Shown: positions 1-9,305 of the stretch, in pieces
Layout of the letters: every line of letters starts with the position of its first letter
Position numbering within the stretch: position 1 is the first letter of the stretch
DNA from: Corynebacterium lowii
Lineage (GTDB): Bacteria; Actinomycetota; Actinomycetes; Mycobacteriales; Mycobacteriaceae
Direction of reading: 5' to 3'
NCBI RefSeq assembly: GCF_001412085.1
Contig: NZ_LKEV01000001.1
Location: 1 to 64,000, forward strand
DNA length: 64,000 nt
Translations under genes and position numbers: made by a program
Notes under the pieces: model-generated
Database searches by the model: none
Seen by the model: only the letters and a program-made list of their open reading frames with translations
Told to the model about the DNA's origin: nothing

Positions 1-119
1 GGTACGCTATCGAGTTCTCACACAACACAACCACCACACGGCGATCACCCCTGATTGTGTGGGGTGGGCCTTGTCGCGGCGACTCGCACTAATTTACACA
101 CCACCCCACCACCACACAA
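1..119 (-). promoter_or_regulatory. Probable rRNA operon promoter and leader, reading off the left edge
   Basis: Read on the minus strand, bases 30 to 1 contain GTGTGAGAACTCGATAG, close to the GAGAACTCAATAG element I know from 16S rRNA leaders of high-GC Gram-positives. Upstream lie a -35-like TTGTGT (119-114) and a -10-like TAAATT (96-91) 17 bases apart. No protein gene is visible between 1 and 171. That a 16S gene follows outside the window is inference; it would fit the origin-proximal context. Confidence 0.4.
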
Positions 120-171
120 ACACCCAGGCCAGAGCATGTTTTTAGAGCATCTTGTTCACCTACTGTTTGCC

Positions 172-1260
172 CTACGTTCGCGCTTTGGTTCCAAAGAAGG
201 CAGACAGGCCTCGCAACTCGTGCCCGGCATGACGGACAAGCCGGGGCAATAGCAAGAGAATGAACGCCGTCAACCCACCTTGAAGTAAGAGCCACTGGTT
301 GAGTCCGATCTTGTCCATACCGAATAGAACAAGTACCGAAGCCATGCCCAGGACAAACACGCAACAGGCAAACCAGTTATGCCGTCCACCCACGGCTGAG
401 AGAATCAGCACTGGGATGAGGTAGATACCGCACATCGCTCCCGCTAAGGCCCCCTGCGCCAGCCCCTCTCCAACGATGATTCCCGCCACGGTTCCCACGG
501 CTATGGCTACAAGAACGAGGCCAACATTTATCACCGCAGTCCACCGTGCCCATTGCGTGCGGGAGCCGCCAAAACGGATCCACTGCCAGTAGCTGTCCTG
601 AATCCGATCCAGGCCGAAAAAGAAAATGAACATCCAGACTACGACCAGTAGCCCACCCGAAACCGGTATCGGTGGAGTATGAAAAATCCACGAGATGAAC
701 CGGCTCAAAAATGCCCCGATGAGAGTAGCAACAACTAAGCCCACGCTAAAGCCCAATTGCAGCCGTAGGATACTCTGCCCCAACAGAGTTTCGGGATAGG
801 GTATCCACGTATCTTTCTTCTTTTTCGGTTCTTCAGCCGAAGCATGGGCGGAAAGGCGACTGGCCAAACTTTCTCCCAGATAGGAGCTCGCCTGCCTAGT
901 CCTCCCAAAAAGATGACGCCCCGCTGCGGCAAGCACCACCAATAAGAAAAAGATTTGCTTTGGGCTACCCCAGGATGTCCTACAGAGAATGACTGTAAGC
1001 ATGCTCACTAATATCAGGGAAGTATCAATGCGCTGATGCCCACGCCAGATTTTGAGGGGAAGATTCAACGCCGCGTAGCCTGCATCAAAGCGCCAGGACA
1101 TTCCCATAATCAGGACAACACAGAGGAGTACCCAGGCAAAGCGGAACCAACTCTCCCCGAGCTCTGGAAAGCCAAGCGTGGACAGAGCAAAAGTCCAGGC
1201 CAGCCACAGCACCGGCTTCATCTTCTCCGTCAACCCCCACCACAGTTTCACACCCTGCAT
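172..1260 (-). CDS. Polytopic membrane protein, probable permease of the adjacent ABC transporter
   Basis: 362-aa protein with about eight to nine hydrophobic segments and a charged loop (EEPKKKKD) in the middle. I recognise no family signature. It starts directly after the stop of the ABC ATPase gene and its ribosome-binding site lies in that gene's 3' end, so the two are translationally coupled. In YtrA-type GntR-ABC operons the gene after the ATPase encodes the membrane partner, so a permease role is inferred from position. Its DNA is less GC-rich than most of the window. Substrate unknown. Confidence 0.6.
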   Translation of the reverse strand: MQGVKLWWGLTEKMKPVLWLAWTFALSTLGFPELGESWFRFAWVLLCVVLIMGMSWRFDAGYAALNLPLKIWRGHQRIDTSLILVSMLTVILCRTSWGSPKQIFFLLVVLAAAGRHLFGRTRQASSYLGESLASRLSAHASAEEPKKKKDTWIPYPETLLGQSILRLQLGFSVGLVVATLIGAFLSRFISWIFHTPPIPVSGGLLVVVWMFIFFFGLDRIQDSYWQWIRFGGSRTQWARWTAVINVGLVLVAIAVGTVAGIIVGEGLAQGALAGAMCGIYLIPVLILSAVGGRHNWFACCVFVLGMASVLVLFGMDKIGLNQWLLLQGGLTAFILLLLPRLVRHAGHELRGLSAFFGTKART

Positions 1261-2130
1261 TTACTCCACCCCCTCAATAGCGCGGGCCAGTTCTTCCAAG
1301 CTGAGCACCTGCACTCGCACCCCACCGGGCAATTCCCCCAACTCGTCTCGTCTCACGTTCAGCACAGCCCGCGTGCTGCCCGCCAGTTCCTCTACGTGCA
1401 GGACGTGGGCCGGGTGGGCGTCGATAAGCTCTTGTGCGGCGGCGCTGGGGCCGAGAATGCTGCTGTATTCTTCTAGCACCTCGTCGAGCGGACCGCTGAG
1501 GCGTACTGAATCGCCACCGAGAATGGTCACGGTGTCCAGTAACTTTTCCGATTCGTGCAGCTCGTGCGTGGAGAGCAGAAAGGTGGCGCTGGGGCGGTGA
1601 TCGCGCTCGGCGCGTAATTCGCGGTAAAAGACGTCGCGCTTTTCCACGTCGAGGCCGAGGTAGGGCTCGTCGAGAAGCGTGAGATCGCAGCCGGAGGCCA
1701 GGGCGAAGATGATTCCCAGGGCGGACTTCTGGCCGCGCGAAAGGGCGGAATACTTCTTGTAACTGGGCAGATCGAACTCGCGCAGCAGGCCCAGCGCGCG
1801 GTCCTGGTCCCAGGTGGGGTAACGCGCGGCGGCGATGCGGAAGAGCCGCATGGCTTCCCAGTTATCGGGCAAGGGGGCGTCGATACCCGCGAGCACGATG
1901 CGCGACATCACCTGGGGATTGTCGAAGGGGTCCATGCCCCAGATGGAAAGTTCGCCGTCGTGCGGCAATTGACCGGAAAGCACGCGCAGTAGCGTGGTCT
2001 TGCCCACTCCGTTGGGGCCGATGAGGCCGTGGATTCCGCCCTGGGGGAGGGTGAGCCGGAGGCCGTCGAAAATGCGCGCGGAGGTGTAGCGTCCGCGCAG
2101 GTCGTGAGATTCGATGAGTGCGGTGTTCAT
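1261..2130 (-). CDS. ABC transporter ATP-binding protein (YtrB-like)
   Basis: 289 aa. Walker A is GPNGVGKTT (residues about 38-46), the signature is the variant LSRGQKSALG, and Walker B is LTLLDEPYLGLD, so the ATPase core is complete. The C-terminal 80 residues are a divergent extension. The start codon overlaps the end of the GntR regulator gene (ATGA, 2127-2130) and the stop abuts the membrane-protein gene, giving a three-gene operon. By family it should power a small efflux or antibiotic-sensing transporter; the substrate cannot be read from sequence. Confidence 0.85.
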   Translation of the reverse strand: MNTALIESHDLRGRYTSARIFDGLRLTLPQGGIHGLIGPNGVGKTTLLRVLSGQLPHDGELSIWGMDPFDNPQVMSRIVLAGIDAPLPDNWEAMRLFRIAAARYPTWDQDRALGLLREFDLPSYKKYSALSRGQKSALGIIFALASGCDLTLLDEPYLGLDVEKRDVFYRELRAERDHRPSATFLLSTHELHESEKLLDTVTILGGDSVRLSGPLDEVLEEYSSILGPSAAAQELIDAHPAHVLHVEELAGSTRAVLNVRRDELGELPGGVRVQVLSLEELARAIEGVE

Positions 2131-2501
2131 GAGTACAGTCCTCTGCTTTCTGCCACGCGATCTACGAGGTCGTGGAGTTGAGCTCGGTTGAGGTTGAGGC
2201 GCAGGGCCTCGTCGATCATGGGGGCCAGGTAGGCGCCGGGGAATTGCTCTCTGCGGCGATCCATGATGATCTCGCGGGCACTTTCGGTAACGAACATGCC
2301 CACGCCGCGGCGCTTCATCAGCACCCCGGATTCCACGAGCAGCGTGAGGCCCTTGCGCGCGGTGGCGGGATTGATCTTGTGAAAAGCCGCCAGCTCATTG
2401 GTGGAGGGAGCGCGCTGCCCGGCGGCGAGGGTGCCCTCCACGATGCTGTCCTCAATGAGCTGCGCTATCTGCTGGAATAGCGGTGCCGCCGCTTCGTCCA
2501 T
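2127..2501 (-). CDS. GntR-family transcriptional regulator, YtrA subfamily
   Basis: 124 aa. The N-terminal winged helix (residues about 8-75) carries the family motif PSTNELAAFHKINPATARKG. The short C-terminal tail of about 50 residues, with no large ligand domain, is typical of the YtrA subgroup. ATG 2501 is preceded by AGGAGG. First gene of an operon with an ABC ATPase and membrane protein. The promoter upstream contains a perfect inverted repeat between -35 and -10, suggesting autorepression released by an inducer of the transporter. Confidence 0.85.
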   Translation of the reverse strand: MDEAAAPLFQQIAQLIEDSIVEGTLAAGQRAPSTNELAAFHKINPATARKGLTLLVESGVLMKRRGVGMFVTESAREIIMDRRREQFPGAYLAPMIDEALRLNLNRAQLHDLVDRVAESRGLYS

Positions 2502-2532
2502 GCCAGACCTCCTCTTAGCTGCTTAGTTACTC

Positions 2533-2561
2533 ATGTAATCAACCAACCTGGTTGGTGTCAA
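2533..2561 (-). promoter_or_regulatory. Promoter with embedded operator of the GntR-ABC operon
   Basis: Minus-strand TTGACA (2561-2556), 17-base spacer, TTACAT (2538-2533). The spacer holds a perfect 7-bp inverted repeat, ACCAACC-T-GGTTGGT (2542-2556). An inverted repeat in the spacer of a GntR gene's own promoter is the usual repressor site; binding by this regulator is inferred. Confidence 0.6.
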
Positions 2562-2744
2562 GGGAAATCAACGAGACGGCAGCCCAAAACGCGACGGATC
2601 CTTCGGACTATGGAACGAAACAACAACCGCACCCATACCCCTCAACAGGGAAAACTCTCAGAACTTCGACGCAACCCCCCACTATGGGGCATGCTGGGGG
2701 TACTGCAATTTAGAGCAATACTTATGAAACGGAAATTAGGAGCC

Positions 2745-3995
2745 ATGCTTGAACGCACACTCGTGTTCGTGGACACCTCGTATCTCCTCGCGAGCTTTTA
2801 CAACTCGTGGGAGACCGGCGCACGCGCACAGTTAGAAATTGACCTGCCCGAGGTCGTAGGCGTCCTGGGCACCATGATCGAAAACCAACTACGCCAACCC
2901 ATCCACCGACAACTCTGGTACGACGGTATTCCCGAATCTGGGCCGCACCGCTACCAGCGTGCCCTGCGCTCCTGCGATGGAGTGCAACTGCGCGCCGGTC
3001 AGCTCATCGCCTGGGGGGAGCGACGTACCCAAAAGGCCGTGGATACCCGCCTGGTGGCCGATATGGTGGTTGCTGCCATAAAACAGCAGCACACGGACAT
3101 CGTTTTGGTCTCCGGCGACGCCGATATGATCCCCGGAGTCCAGGAGGCCACCGCGGCCGGTATCCGCGTCCACCTCTACGGCTTCGGCTGGGATTCCATG
3201 TCCTCCGCCCTGCGCTACGCCTGCGATACCACCACCATCCTGGACCCGCGCGAGGACTTTGCAGACTCCATGCAGCTGCAAATCCTCGAAGGCCCCCTGC
3301 CCCCTGCGGTACCCACCAAACCCCTGGGCGAAATGGAGCCCCCCGAGGACCCCGGCCCCACCCTCGTACCCGAGGCGGCCACCCGCGGGCACCACGCGCC
3401 CAGCACCCCCACCGCGGCGGACAATGCCGAACGCCCGGAGGAAACCGACACGACGCCCGAGGAGCTTATCGACGCCCCTCCGGCCGCCCCGGCGCCCCCC
3501 CCCGCCGAGTCTGCCCCAGTCCAGCCCGCCCCCGTCCAGCCCGCACCCACCGAGGGGAACGAGCCGCCTGCCGTACCCCGCTTTGAGCAGGAAAGCATCA
3601 GCGCGGCAGAAACAGAGGCGGCGACGGCAGAGACGGAAAGCGAGGCCCCCAAGCCCGCGCCCAAGCCCTCCATGATGGCGCCCAAGCGCAAACTGCGCTC
3701 GCGCTACGTCCCCCTGCCCAACGAGGTATGGGCCTCAGCGGGCTACCAAACCCCCTATGACGTGGGGCAGCAGTACGCTACCTGGTGGTATGACAACGCT
3801 GCCTCAGCCGAACAGCGCGATCACGCGCATCTGCTTTCCGGTGGCGGGCTTCCCCCCGAGGTCGATCGCCCCCTGCTGCAATTCGCCTGCGAGACCCTGC
3901 ACGAGTACACCCTCTCAGAAACCCAGCGGGTTAACCTCCGCGATGGCTTTCACGCCGGAATCCGGGGCGTACTCATCAACATCAGGCGCGAGTGA
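2745..3995 (+). CDS. NYN-domain (PIN-like nuclease fold) protein
   Basis: 416 aa from ATG 2745, just after AGGAG. An upstream ATG at 2610 is in frame, but the added 45 residues do not look like a domain. Residues 1-190 form an NYN/LabA-like domain: LVFVDTSYLL at the first acidic strand, DTRLVADMVV, and VLVSGDADM with the second acidic cluster. A Pro/Ala/Glu-rich linker of about 130 residues follows, then a conserved C-terminal domain of about 100 residues. NYN proteins are expected metal-dependent RNases; the target is unknown. Convergent with the PspA-like gene. Confidence 0.75.
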   Translation: MLERTLVFVDTSYLLASFYNSWETGARAQLEIDLPEVVGVLGTMIENQLRQPIHRQLWYDGIPESGPHRYQRALRSCDGVQLRAGQLIAWGERRTQKAVDTRLVADMVVAAIKQQHTDIVLVSGDADMIPGVQEATAAGIRVHLYGFGWDSMSSALRYACDTTTILDPREDFADSMQLQILEGPLPPAVPTKPLGEMEPPEDPGPTLVPEAATRGHHAPSTPTAADNAERPEETDTTPEELIDAPPAAPAPPPAESAPVQPAPVQPAPTEGNEPPAVPRFEQESISAAETEAATAETESEAPKPAPKPSMMAPKRKLRSRYVPLPNEVWASAGYQTPYDVGQQYATWWYDNAASAEQRDHAHLLSGGGLPPEVDRPLLQFACETLHEYTLSETQRVNLRDGFHAGIRGVLINIRRE

Positions 3996-4017
3996 TAGCG
4001 CGAGCAGCGCTCAACGC

Positions 4018-4797
4018 TTAAACCTCGCGGCCCTCGGACTCTCCCTGTTCGAGGGCCGCGTTATCTTGAGCGGTATTCCCCGCATTGAGCTCCGCGCGAA
4101 TCTGATCCAGGCGGGCGCTCGCCTTCATATCCCTGCCCGCAGCAGCGATCTCATCCATACGGGAATTAACGGACCCCTCCGCGAGCTCCTGGGCGCCCAG
4201 GGCGTTGGCGTAGCGGCGCTCGATCTTCTCGCGCACCCCATCCAGGGTGGGCGTGGAATCATCGGCGCTGGCGCTAAGCGCCCCTATCGCCTCGTTGGAG
4301 GCCTCCTGCATCTTGGCCTGGTCCACCTGTGCGCGGAGCTGGTCAATCTGCGCCATCTGCTCCTTGAGGCGAGCCTCAGACTCTCGCTGCTTCTGCTGCG
4401 CCTGCTCCGCGGCCTGCGAGGCCTGCTGGTGGGAGGTCTTGAGCTCTTCGATCTGCTGCTCCACCGCCACGAGCTGGCTGGCAAAAACCTCGGCGGTATT
4501 GGTGTACTCCGCGGCGCGGGTGCTGTCACCCTGGGCACTGGCCTGATCGGCCATCGTGATGGCCTGCTTAGCCTGGCCCTGGAGGGAATCCTGCTCCTTG
4601 AGCAGCCGATCCAGCTTCATCTCCAACTGCCGCTTATTGCCGATAATGGCCGCGGCGTGCTCGGTAATCTCCTGGTGCTGCTCCTTAGCCGCCTCGGTGG
4701 CCTGGTGAATCTGCACCTTGGGGTCGGCGTTCTCGTCGATCTTCTGGTCCAGAGACGCCTTGAGGTAGTTCCAGCCCTTGCTGAAGGGATTGGCCAT
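4018..4797 (-). CDS. PspA/IM30-family envelope-stress protein
   Basis: 259 aa, starting MANPFSKGW. ATG 4797 is preferred over 4872 because the family begins here and AAGGAAGG lies upstream. Almost the whole chain is heptad-rich helix with long Gln/Glu/Ala coiled coil, as in PspA/IM30 (ESCRT-III-like membrane-repair proteins). The N-terminal helix is short and amphipathic. No psp operon partner is adjacent; it is monocistronic between the thioredoxin terminator and the NYN gene. Confidence 0.75.
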   Translation of the reverse strand: MANPFSKGWNYLKASLDQKIDENADPKVQIHQATEAAKEQHQEITEHAAAIIGNKRQLEMKLDRLLKEQDSLQGQAKQAITMADQASAQGDSTRAAEYTNTAEVFASQLVAVEQQIEELKTSHQQASQAAEQAQQKQRESEARLKEQMAQIDQLRAQVDQAKMQEASNEAIGALSASADDSTPTLDGVREKIERRYANALGAQELAEGSVNSRMDEIAAAGRDMKASARLDQIRAELNAGNTAQDNAALEQGESEGREV

Positions 4798-4861
4798 GAT
4801 CTGCGTTCCCGCCTTCCTTGCGCGATTGTTCAGCGTTCCCCCGCGAGTGTACGCAAGCACG

Positions 4862-4908
4862 AAAAAAGGCACCCGCTCTCTGGGATCAGTTCAGGGAGGC
4901 GGGCACCT
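4862..4908 (-). terminator. Rho-independent terminator of the thioredoxin gene
   Basis: On the minus strand, AGGTGCCCGC pairs with GCGGGTGCCT as a 10-bp stem with two G-U pairs, followed directly by TTTTTT. The G-U pairs form only in minus-strand RNA, which fixes the direction. Confidence 0.75.
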
Positions 4909-4949
4909 TCTCTCGTGGAGGCTTCTCTGAAACCGTTTAGGCCAAGCTT

Positions 4950-5330
4950 TTATGCCTCGGCGTCGTGCTGCTCGTTCGCCTCAGCCACCTGGCGGCGCAC
5001 ATCGTCCATGTCCAGGCCCTTCACCTGGCCAATGAGGTCTTCCAGGGCGGCGGGCGGCAAAGCGCCGGCGTCGCGGAACACCATGATCCCATCGCGGAAG
5101 GCCATGAGCGTGGGGATGGCCTGAATCTCTAAGGCTGCGGCAAGCTGCTGGTTCGCCTCGGTATCGAGCTTGGCAAAGGTGACGTCGCCATGCTTCTCCG
5201 AAGCCTTTTCAAAGGTGGGGGCAAAGGCGCGGCAGGGGCCGCACCAGGAAGCCCACGCATCGACGAGGACGATGCCCTCGCCGCTCACGGTCTGCTCGAA
5301 GGTGTCCTCGGTGACGTCGATAGTAGCCAT
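4950..5330 (-). CDS. Thioredoxin
   Basis: 126 aa, start [14 protein letters not shown] 5330 is chosen because it has GAGGAGAG upstream and matches the family N-terminus. The redox motif is WASWCGPC (residues about 29-36), with the cis-Pro in AIPTLMAF. A 20-residue acidic helix extends beyond the usual fold. A cytosolic protein disulfide reductase. Divergent from the copper ATPase, with the CsoR-type operator in the shared 150-bp region, so copper-linked expression is possible but unproven. Confidence 0.9.
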   Translation of the reverse strand: MATIDVTEDTFEQTVSGEGIVLVDAWASWCGPCRAFAPTFEKASEKHGDVTFAKLDTEANQQLAAALEIQAIPTLMAFRDGIMVFRDAGALPPAALEDLIGQVKGLDMDDVRRQVAEANEQHDAEA

Positions 5331-5451
5331 TGTGCTCTCCTCGTTCGTTGTCTTTGCGATTCCACGGGCACAAACGCACCCGCCCGGCGCGTTATTCCAC
5401 GCCGTGCTACGCATACCAGGGTACGGGAACCGCGCCATCCACCCTTGCCCA

Positions 5452-5468
5452 ATACCCCCAGGGGGTAT
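5452..5468. promoter_or_regulatory. CsoR-type copper operator
   Basis: ATACCCCCAGGGGGTAT is a perfect 8-bp inverted repeat around one base, ending 12 bases before the copper ATPase ATG. It matches the TACCCC/GGGGTA pattern bound by actinobacterial CsoR repressors. A weaker TACC-AG-GGTA lies at 5414-5423. csoR is not in this window. Confidence 0.75.
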
Positions 5469-5480
5469 ATGGTGTGGGAT

Positions 5481-7748
5481 ATGAGCACCCCGGCACACAT
5501 CGACCTCGGAATTAGCGGCATGACCTGCACCGCGTGTTCTTCCAGGGTGGAGCGCAAACTCAACAAGATGGAGGGAGTGAGCGCCAGCGTCAACTTCGCC
5601 ACCGAGACCGCCTCCGTGGCCTACGACGCCACCGAGGTCACTCCCGAAGATCTTCTAGAGACCATTCGGGCCACCGGCTACGAGGGCTTTGCGCTGGGCG
5701 GACAGGAGGGGCCTGGCGAGGAAGGCGGGGCTGAGGCCGAGGCCGACGGCTGGGCGTCGAAAAGCAAGCCCGATAGCCGCCTGTGGGGCTCCGCGCTGCT
5801 GAGCGCCCCGGTGCTGGTGCTCTCCATGATTCCGGCGCTGCAATTTACCTACTGGCAGTGGCTGGCCTTTGCGCTGATTTCCCCGGTGTTCTTCTGGGGC
5901 GGGTGGCCCTTCCACCGCGCGGCGCTGCTGAACCTACGCCACGGGGCGTTCACGATGGATACCCTCGTCTCCCTGGGCTCCACGGCGGCCTATGCGTGGT
6001 CCACCTGGGCGCTCTTCCTCGGTGGGGCGGGGGAGCCGGGCATGGTCATGCACATGTCGCTGAGCGCTCATTCCCATAGCGGCAACGAGATTTACCTGGA
6101 AACCGTGGGCGTGGTGATCTCCTTCTTGCTGCTGGGCCGCCACTTTGAGGAACGCGCCAAGGGGCGCTCCTCCGAGGCCCTGCGCCACCTGCTGAGCCTC
6201 GGGGCCAAGGAGGCCACGGTGCTGCGCGAGGGCCGAGAGGTGCGCGTTCCCACCGCTCAACTGACCGTGGGCGATCACACCGTGGTGCGCCCCGGCGAGC
6301 AGATTCCCGCCGATGGCACCGTGCTCGAAGGGCACTCCGCCGTGGACGAATCCATGCTTACCGGCGAGTCCGTCCCCGTGGAGGTGACCCCCGGCGCGCG
6401 CGTCACCGGGGCCACGTTGAATACCTCCGGCAGGCTCGTGGTGCGCGTGGATCGAGTGGGGGAAAACAGCACGCTGGCGCAGATGGGCCGCCTTCTCACC
6501 CAGGCCCAGGCCAGCAAGGCCCCCGTGCAGTGCCTAGTGGATCGCATCTCCCAGGTATTCGTGCCGGTGGTCATGGCGCTCGCCACGCTCACCCTGATAG
6601 CACACCTCACCTGGGGCAGCGGGGGCGCTACCGACGCCCTCGCGGCGGCCGTGGCCGTGCTCATCATCGCCTGCCCCTGCGCGCTCGGGCTGGCCACCCC
6701 CACCGCACTCCTGGTGGGCACCGGGCGCGGCGCGCAACTGGGGCTACTCATCAAAGGTCCCGAGGTACTGGAATCCACCCGGCGCGTGGACACCATCGTG
6801 CTGGATAAAACCGGCACCGTCACCACCGGGGAAATGACCGTGCAGGAGGTAATACCCCTGGGGGCTATCGACGCCGCTAAGGTGCTGCGTGTGGCCGCCG
6901 CCGTGGAGGCGGGTTCCGAACACCCCATCGGCCGGGCGATTGTTCTTGCGGCTGCTGTTTCCTCGGCTCCGGCTGAGAGTGCCGCGATGTCTGAGGAGGC
7001 GGCCAGGAGAGAAGGTGCCGCGCGGGACTTCGAGGCCCACCCCGGCCGAGGCATCAGCGCCACCGTGGCTGGCCGGCGCATGGAGGTGACCCGACCCGAG
7101 GGGCTAAGCTCGCACCCCGCCGTGCTGCGGGCACAGGAAGAAGGAGCCACCGCCGTGGTGGTGAGCGTGGAGGGGGAGCCGGTGGGCATCATTGCCATGG
7201 CCGACGCCCCCAAGGCCACCTCCGCCGAGGCCATCGCCGCGCTGCGCGAACTGGGCTTGGAGCCCATGCTGCTCACCGGGGATAACGCCGGTGCGGCCAG
7301 CGCCACCGCCCGCGCCGTGGGTATTTCGCCCGAGGCCGTGCTGGCCGAGGTGCGCCCCGAGGATAAGGTGACCCAGGTGATCGCACTCCAAGAACAGGGC
7401 CGCACCGTGGCAATGGTGGGCGACGGCATGAACGACGCCGCCGCGCTCGCCCAGGCGGACCTGGGCCTGGCGATGGGGGCGGGCACCGACGTGGCCATCG
7501 AGGCCTCCGACATCACCCTGATGAATAACGATCTGCGCTCCGCCGCCGACGCCATCCGTCTCTCGCGGCGCACCCTAAGCACTATTCGCGGCAACCTGCT
7601 CTGGGCCTTTGGCTATAACGTGGCGCTCATTCCCATGGCCGCCCTGGGGCTGCTCAACCCGATGTTCGCGGGTATTGCTATGGCGGCCTCCTCCGTGCTG
7701 GTGGTGGGCAACTCCCTGCGGTTGCGAGGCTTCCGCTCGGCTTTTTAA
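5481..7748 (+). CDS. copA: Copper-exporting P1B-type ATPase
   Basis: 755 aa. An N-terminal heavy-metal domain has GMTCTAC (Cys16, Cys19), followed by eight expected membrane helices. Ion-site CPC at residues 398-400, phosphorylation loop DKTGT (Asp442), TGES in the actuator domain, GDGMND near the C-terminus. All catalytic motifs are intact. The family pumps Cu(I) out of the cytosol. ATG 5481 places the first residues 12 bases after the operator; an in-frame ATG at 5469 is possible. Convergent with dnaB. Confidence 0.92.
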   Translation: MSTPAHIDLGISGMTCTACSSRVERKLNKMEGVSASVNFATETASVAYDATEVTPEDLLETIRATGYEGFALGGQEGPGEEGGAEAEADGWASKSKPDSRLWGSALLSAPVLVLSMIPALQFTYWQWLAFALISPVFFWGGWPFHRAALLNLRHGAFTMDTLVSLGSTAAYAWSTWALFLGGAGEPGMVMHMSLSAHSHSGNEIYLETVGVVISFLLLGRHFEERAKGRSSEALRHLLSLGAKEATVLREGREVRVPTAQLTVGDHTVVRPGEQIPADGTVLEGHSAVDESMLTGESVPVEVTPGARVTGATLNTSGRLVVRVDRVGENSTLAQMGRLLTQAQASKAPVQCLVDRISQVFVPVVMALATLTLIAHLTWGSGGATDALAAAVAVLIIACPCALGLATPTALLVGTGRGAQLGLLIKGPEVLESTRRVDTIVLDKTGTVTTGEMTVQEVIPLGAIDAAKVLRVAAAVEAGSEHPIGRAIVLAAAVSSAPAESAAMSEEAARREGAARDFEAHPGRGISATVAGRRMEVTRPEGLSSHPAVLRAQEEGATAVVVSVEGEPVGIIAMADAPKATSAEAIAALRELGLEPMLLTGDNAGAASATARAVGISPEAVLAEVRPEDKVTQVIALQEQGRTVAMVGDGMNDAAALAQADLGLAMGAGTDVAIEASDITLMNNDLRSAADAIRLSRRTLSTIRGNLLWAFGYNVALIPMAALGLLNPMFAGIAMAASSVLVVGNSLRLRGFRSAF

Positions 7749-7807
7749 GCGGGGGCCGACTGTTACTGGTTGCTGCTGGTTGCCTGGGAGCGCGTGGGGC
7801 GGGGCGC

Positions 7808-9265
7808 TTAGCCGCGCGCCATATCCACAAAGCGCGAGTAGTGCAGTTGGTGAGCCACGCTCACGGTGTCGATGGGACCGCCGCGGTGCTTGGCCAAGAT
7901 GATGTCCGCCTCACCGGCGCGCTCATTATCCTTATCCTGCGAGTCCGGGCGATAGAGGAGCATAACAATATCGGCGTCCTGCTCTAGCGAGCCGGATTCA
8001 CGCAAGTCGGAGAGCTGCGGGCGTTTATCCGTACGCGATTCCGGGCCACGGTTGAGCTGAGAGATGGCCACCAGGGGCACATCGAGTTCCTTGGCCAGCA
8101 ACTTCAGCGAGCGGGAGAACTCCGAGACCTCCTGCTGGCGCGATTCCACGCGCTTGCCCGAACTCATCAGCTGAAGGTAATCCACCACGATCAATTGCAG
8201 GTCATGCTTCTGCTTGAGGCGGCGCGCCTTGGCGCGAATATCCATCATGGTCATGTTGGAGGAGTCATCGATAAAGAGCGGGGCCTCGGAGATCTGCCCC
8301 ACGCGGCTGGCCAGCTTCTCCCAGGCCACCCCATCCATGCGGCCCGAGCGCATATCGGAGAGCTTGATCTCCGTTTCCGCCGAAAGCAGGCGCATGGTGA
8401 TCTCCGTCTTGGACATTTCCAGGGAGAAGATCACGGCGGCCTTGTTGTGCTTAATGGAGGCCGAGCGCGCAAAGTCCAGGGCCAAGGTGGACTTACCCAC
8501 ACCGGGACGGGCGGCCACAATAATCATCTGGCCGCCGTGGAGGCCCTGGGTAAGTTCATCGAGGTCGATAAAGCCCGTGGGTATGCCCTGAGCCAGGCCG
8601 CCATTGGAGGTAATCATGTCAATCTCATCAATGGTGGGCTGCAAGATGTCCGCCAGCACCTCGTAATCCTCGGCGGACTTATCCCGATTGATGCCAAAGA
8701 CTTCCTGCTGGGCCATGTCCACCACGGCATCGACCTCGGCGCCCTCGGCGCCCTCGTAACCCAACTGCACCACGCGGGTACCGGCGTCCACCAGTTTGCG
8801 CAGCGTGGCCTTTTCCTCCACGATCTCCGCGTAATAACGGGCATTGGCCGCCGTGGGCACCGAGGCGATCAGCGTGTGCAAGTAGGGAGCACCGCCCACC
8901 CTATCCAGCTCGTTTTGGCGTTCCAGGCGGGCGGAGACGATCACCGGGTCAATATCCTTGCTCTCCGAAAAGAGGTCGATGATCGCACGGTAAATCAGGG
9001 TGTGGGCCGGGTGATAAAAGTCATCGGGGGAGAGCACCTCGATGATGTCCAACACCGTATTGGGGCTGAGCAGCATGGCGCCGAGCACGCCCTGCTCGGC
9101 CTCTCGATCGTGCGGGGGCTGGCGGAAACCGCCGTCGGACCCCCGGCTGCGATTCTGATAATCCCCCCGGCCCCGGTATTCGCCCGGTTCCTCGAAGGCC
9201 GGGGGAGCATCGACGTCGCTCGGCGGTACGTAATCGTCGTCGAAACTGGCACTCCCCGCGGTCAT
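7808..9265 (-). CDS. dnaB: Replicative DNA helicase DnaB
   Basis: 485 aa. A disordered acidic N-terminus of about 50 residues precedes the DnaB N-terminal domain. The RecA-like domain has Walker A ARPGVGKST (252-260), a Walker B-like LIVVDYLQLM, and the arginine-finger region near the C-terminus. No intein. ATG 9265 follows GAGGAGGAA. It unwinds DNA at the fork as a hexamer. As in relatives it lies near rpsF-ssb-rplI, here separated by the GH15 gene. Confidence 0.95.
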   Translation of the reverse strand: MTAGSASFDDDYVPPSDVDAPPAFEEPGEYRGRGDYQNRSRGSDGGFRQPPHDREAEQGVLGAMLLSPNTVLDIIEVLSPDDFYHPAHTLIYRAIIDLFSESKDIDPVIVSARLERQNELDRVGGAPYLHTLIASVPTAANARYYAEIVEEKATLRKLVDAGTRVVQLGYEGAEGAEVDAVVDMAQQEVFGINRDKSAEDYEVLADILQPTIDEIDMITSNGGLAQGIPTGFIDLDELTQGLHGGQMIIVAARPGVGKSTLALDFARSASIKHNKAAVIFSLEMSKTEITMRLLSAETEIKLSDMRSGRMDGVAWEKLASRVGQISEAPLFIDDSSNMTMMDIRAKARRLKQKHDLQLIVVDYLQLMSSGKRVESRQQEVSEFSRSLKLLAKELDVPLVAISQLNRGPESRTDKRPQLSDLRESGSLEQDADIVMLLYRPDSQDKDNERAGEADIILAKHRGGPIDTVSVAHQLHYSRFVDMARG

Positions 9266-9305
9266 GCTTCCTCCTCTAGTTCGGGCTCACCTCGCCCTGC
9301 CGATA

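Noticed and set aside
2610-2744. Upstream extension of the NYN protein
   Set aside because: No ribosome site at 2610 and a non-domain N-terminus; the family start is at 2745.
5414-5423. Second CsoR site TACC-AG-GGTA
   Set aside because: Only 4-bp arms; kept as a note, not as a separate site.
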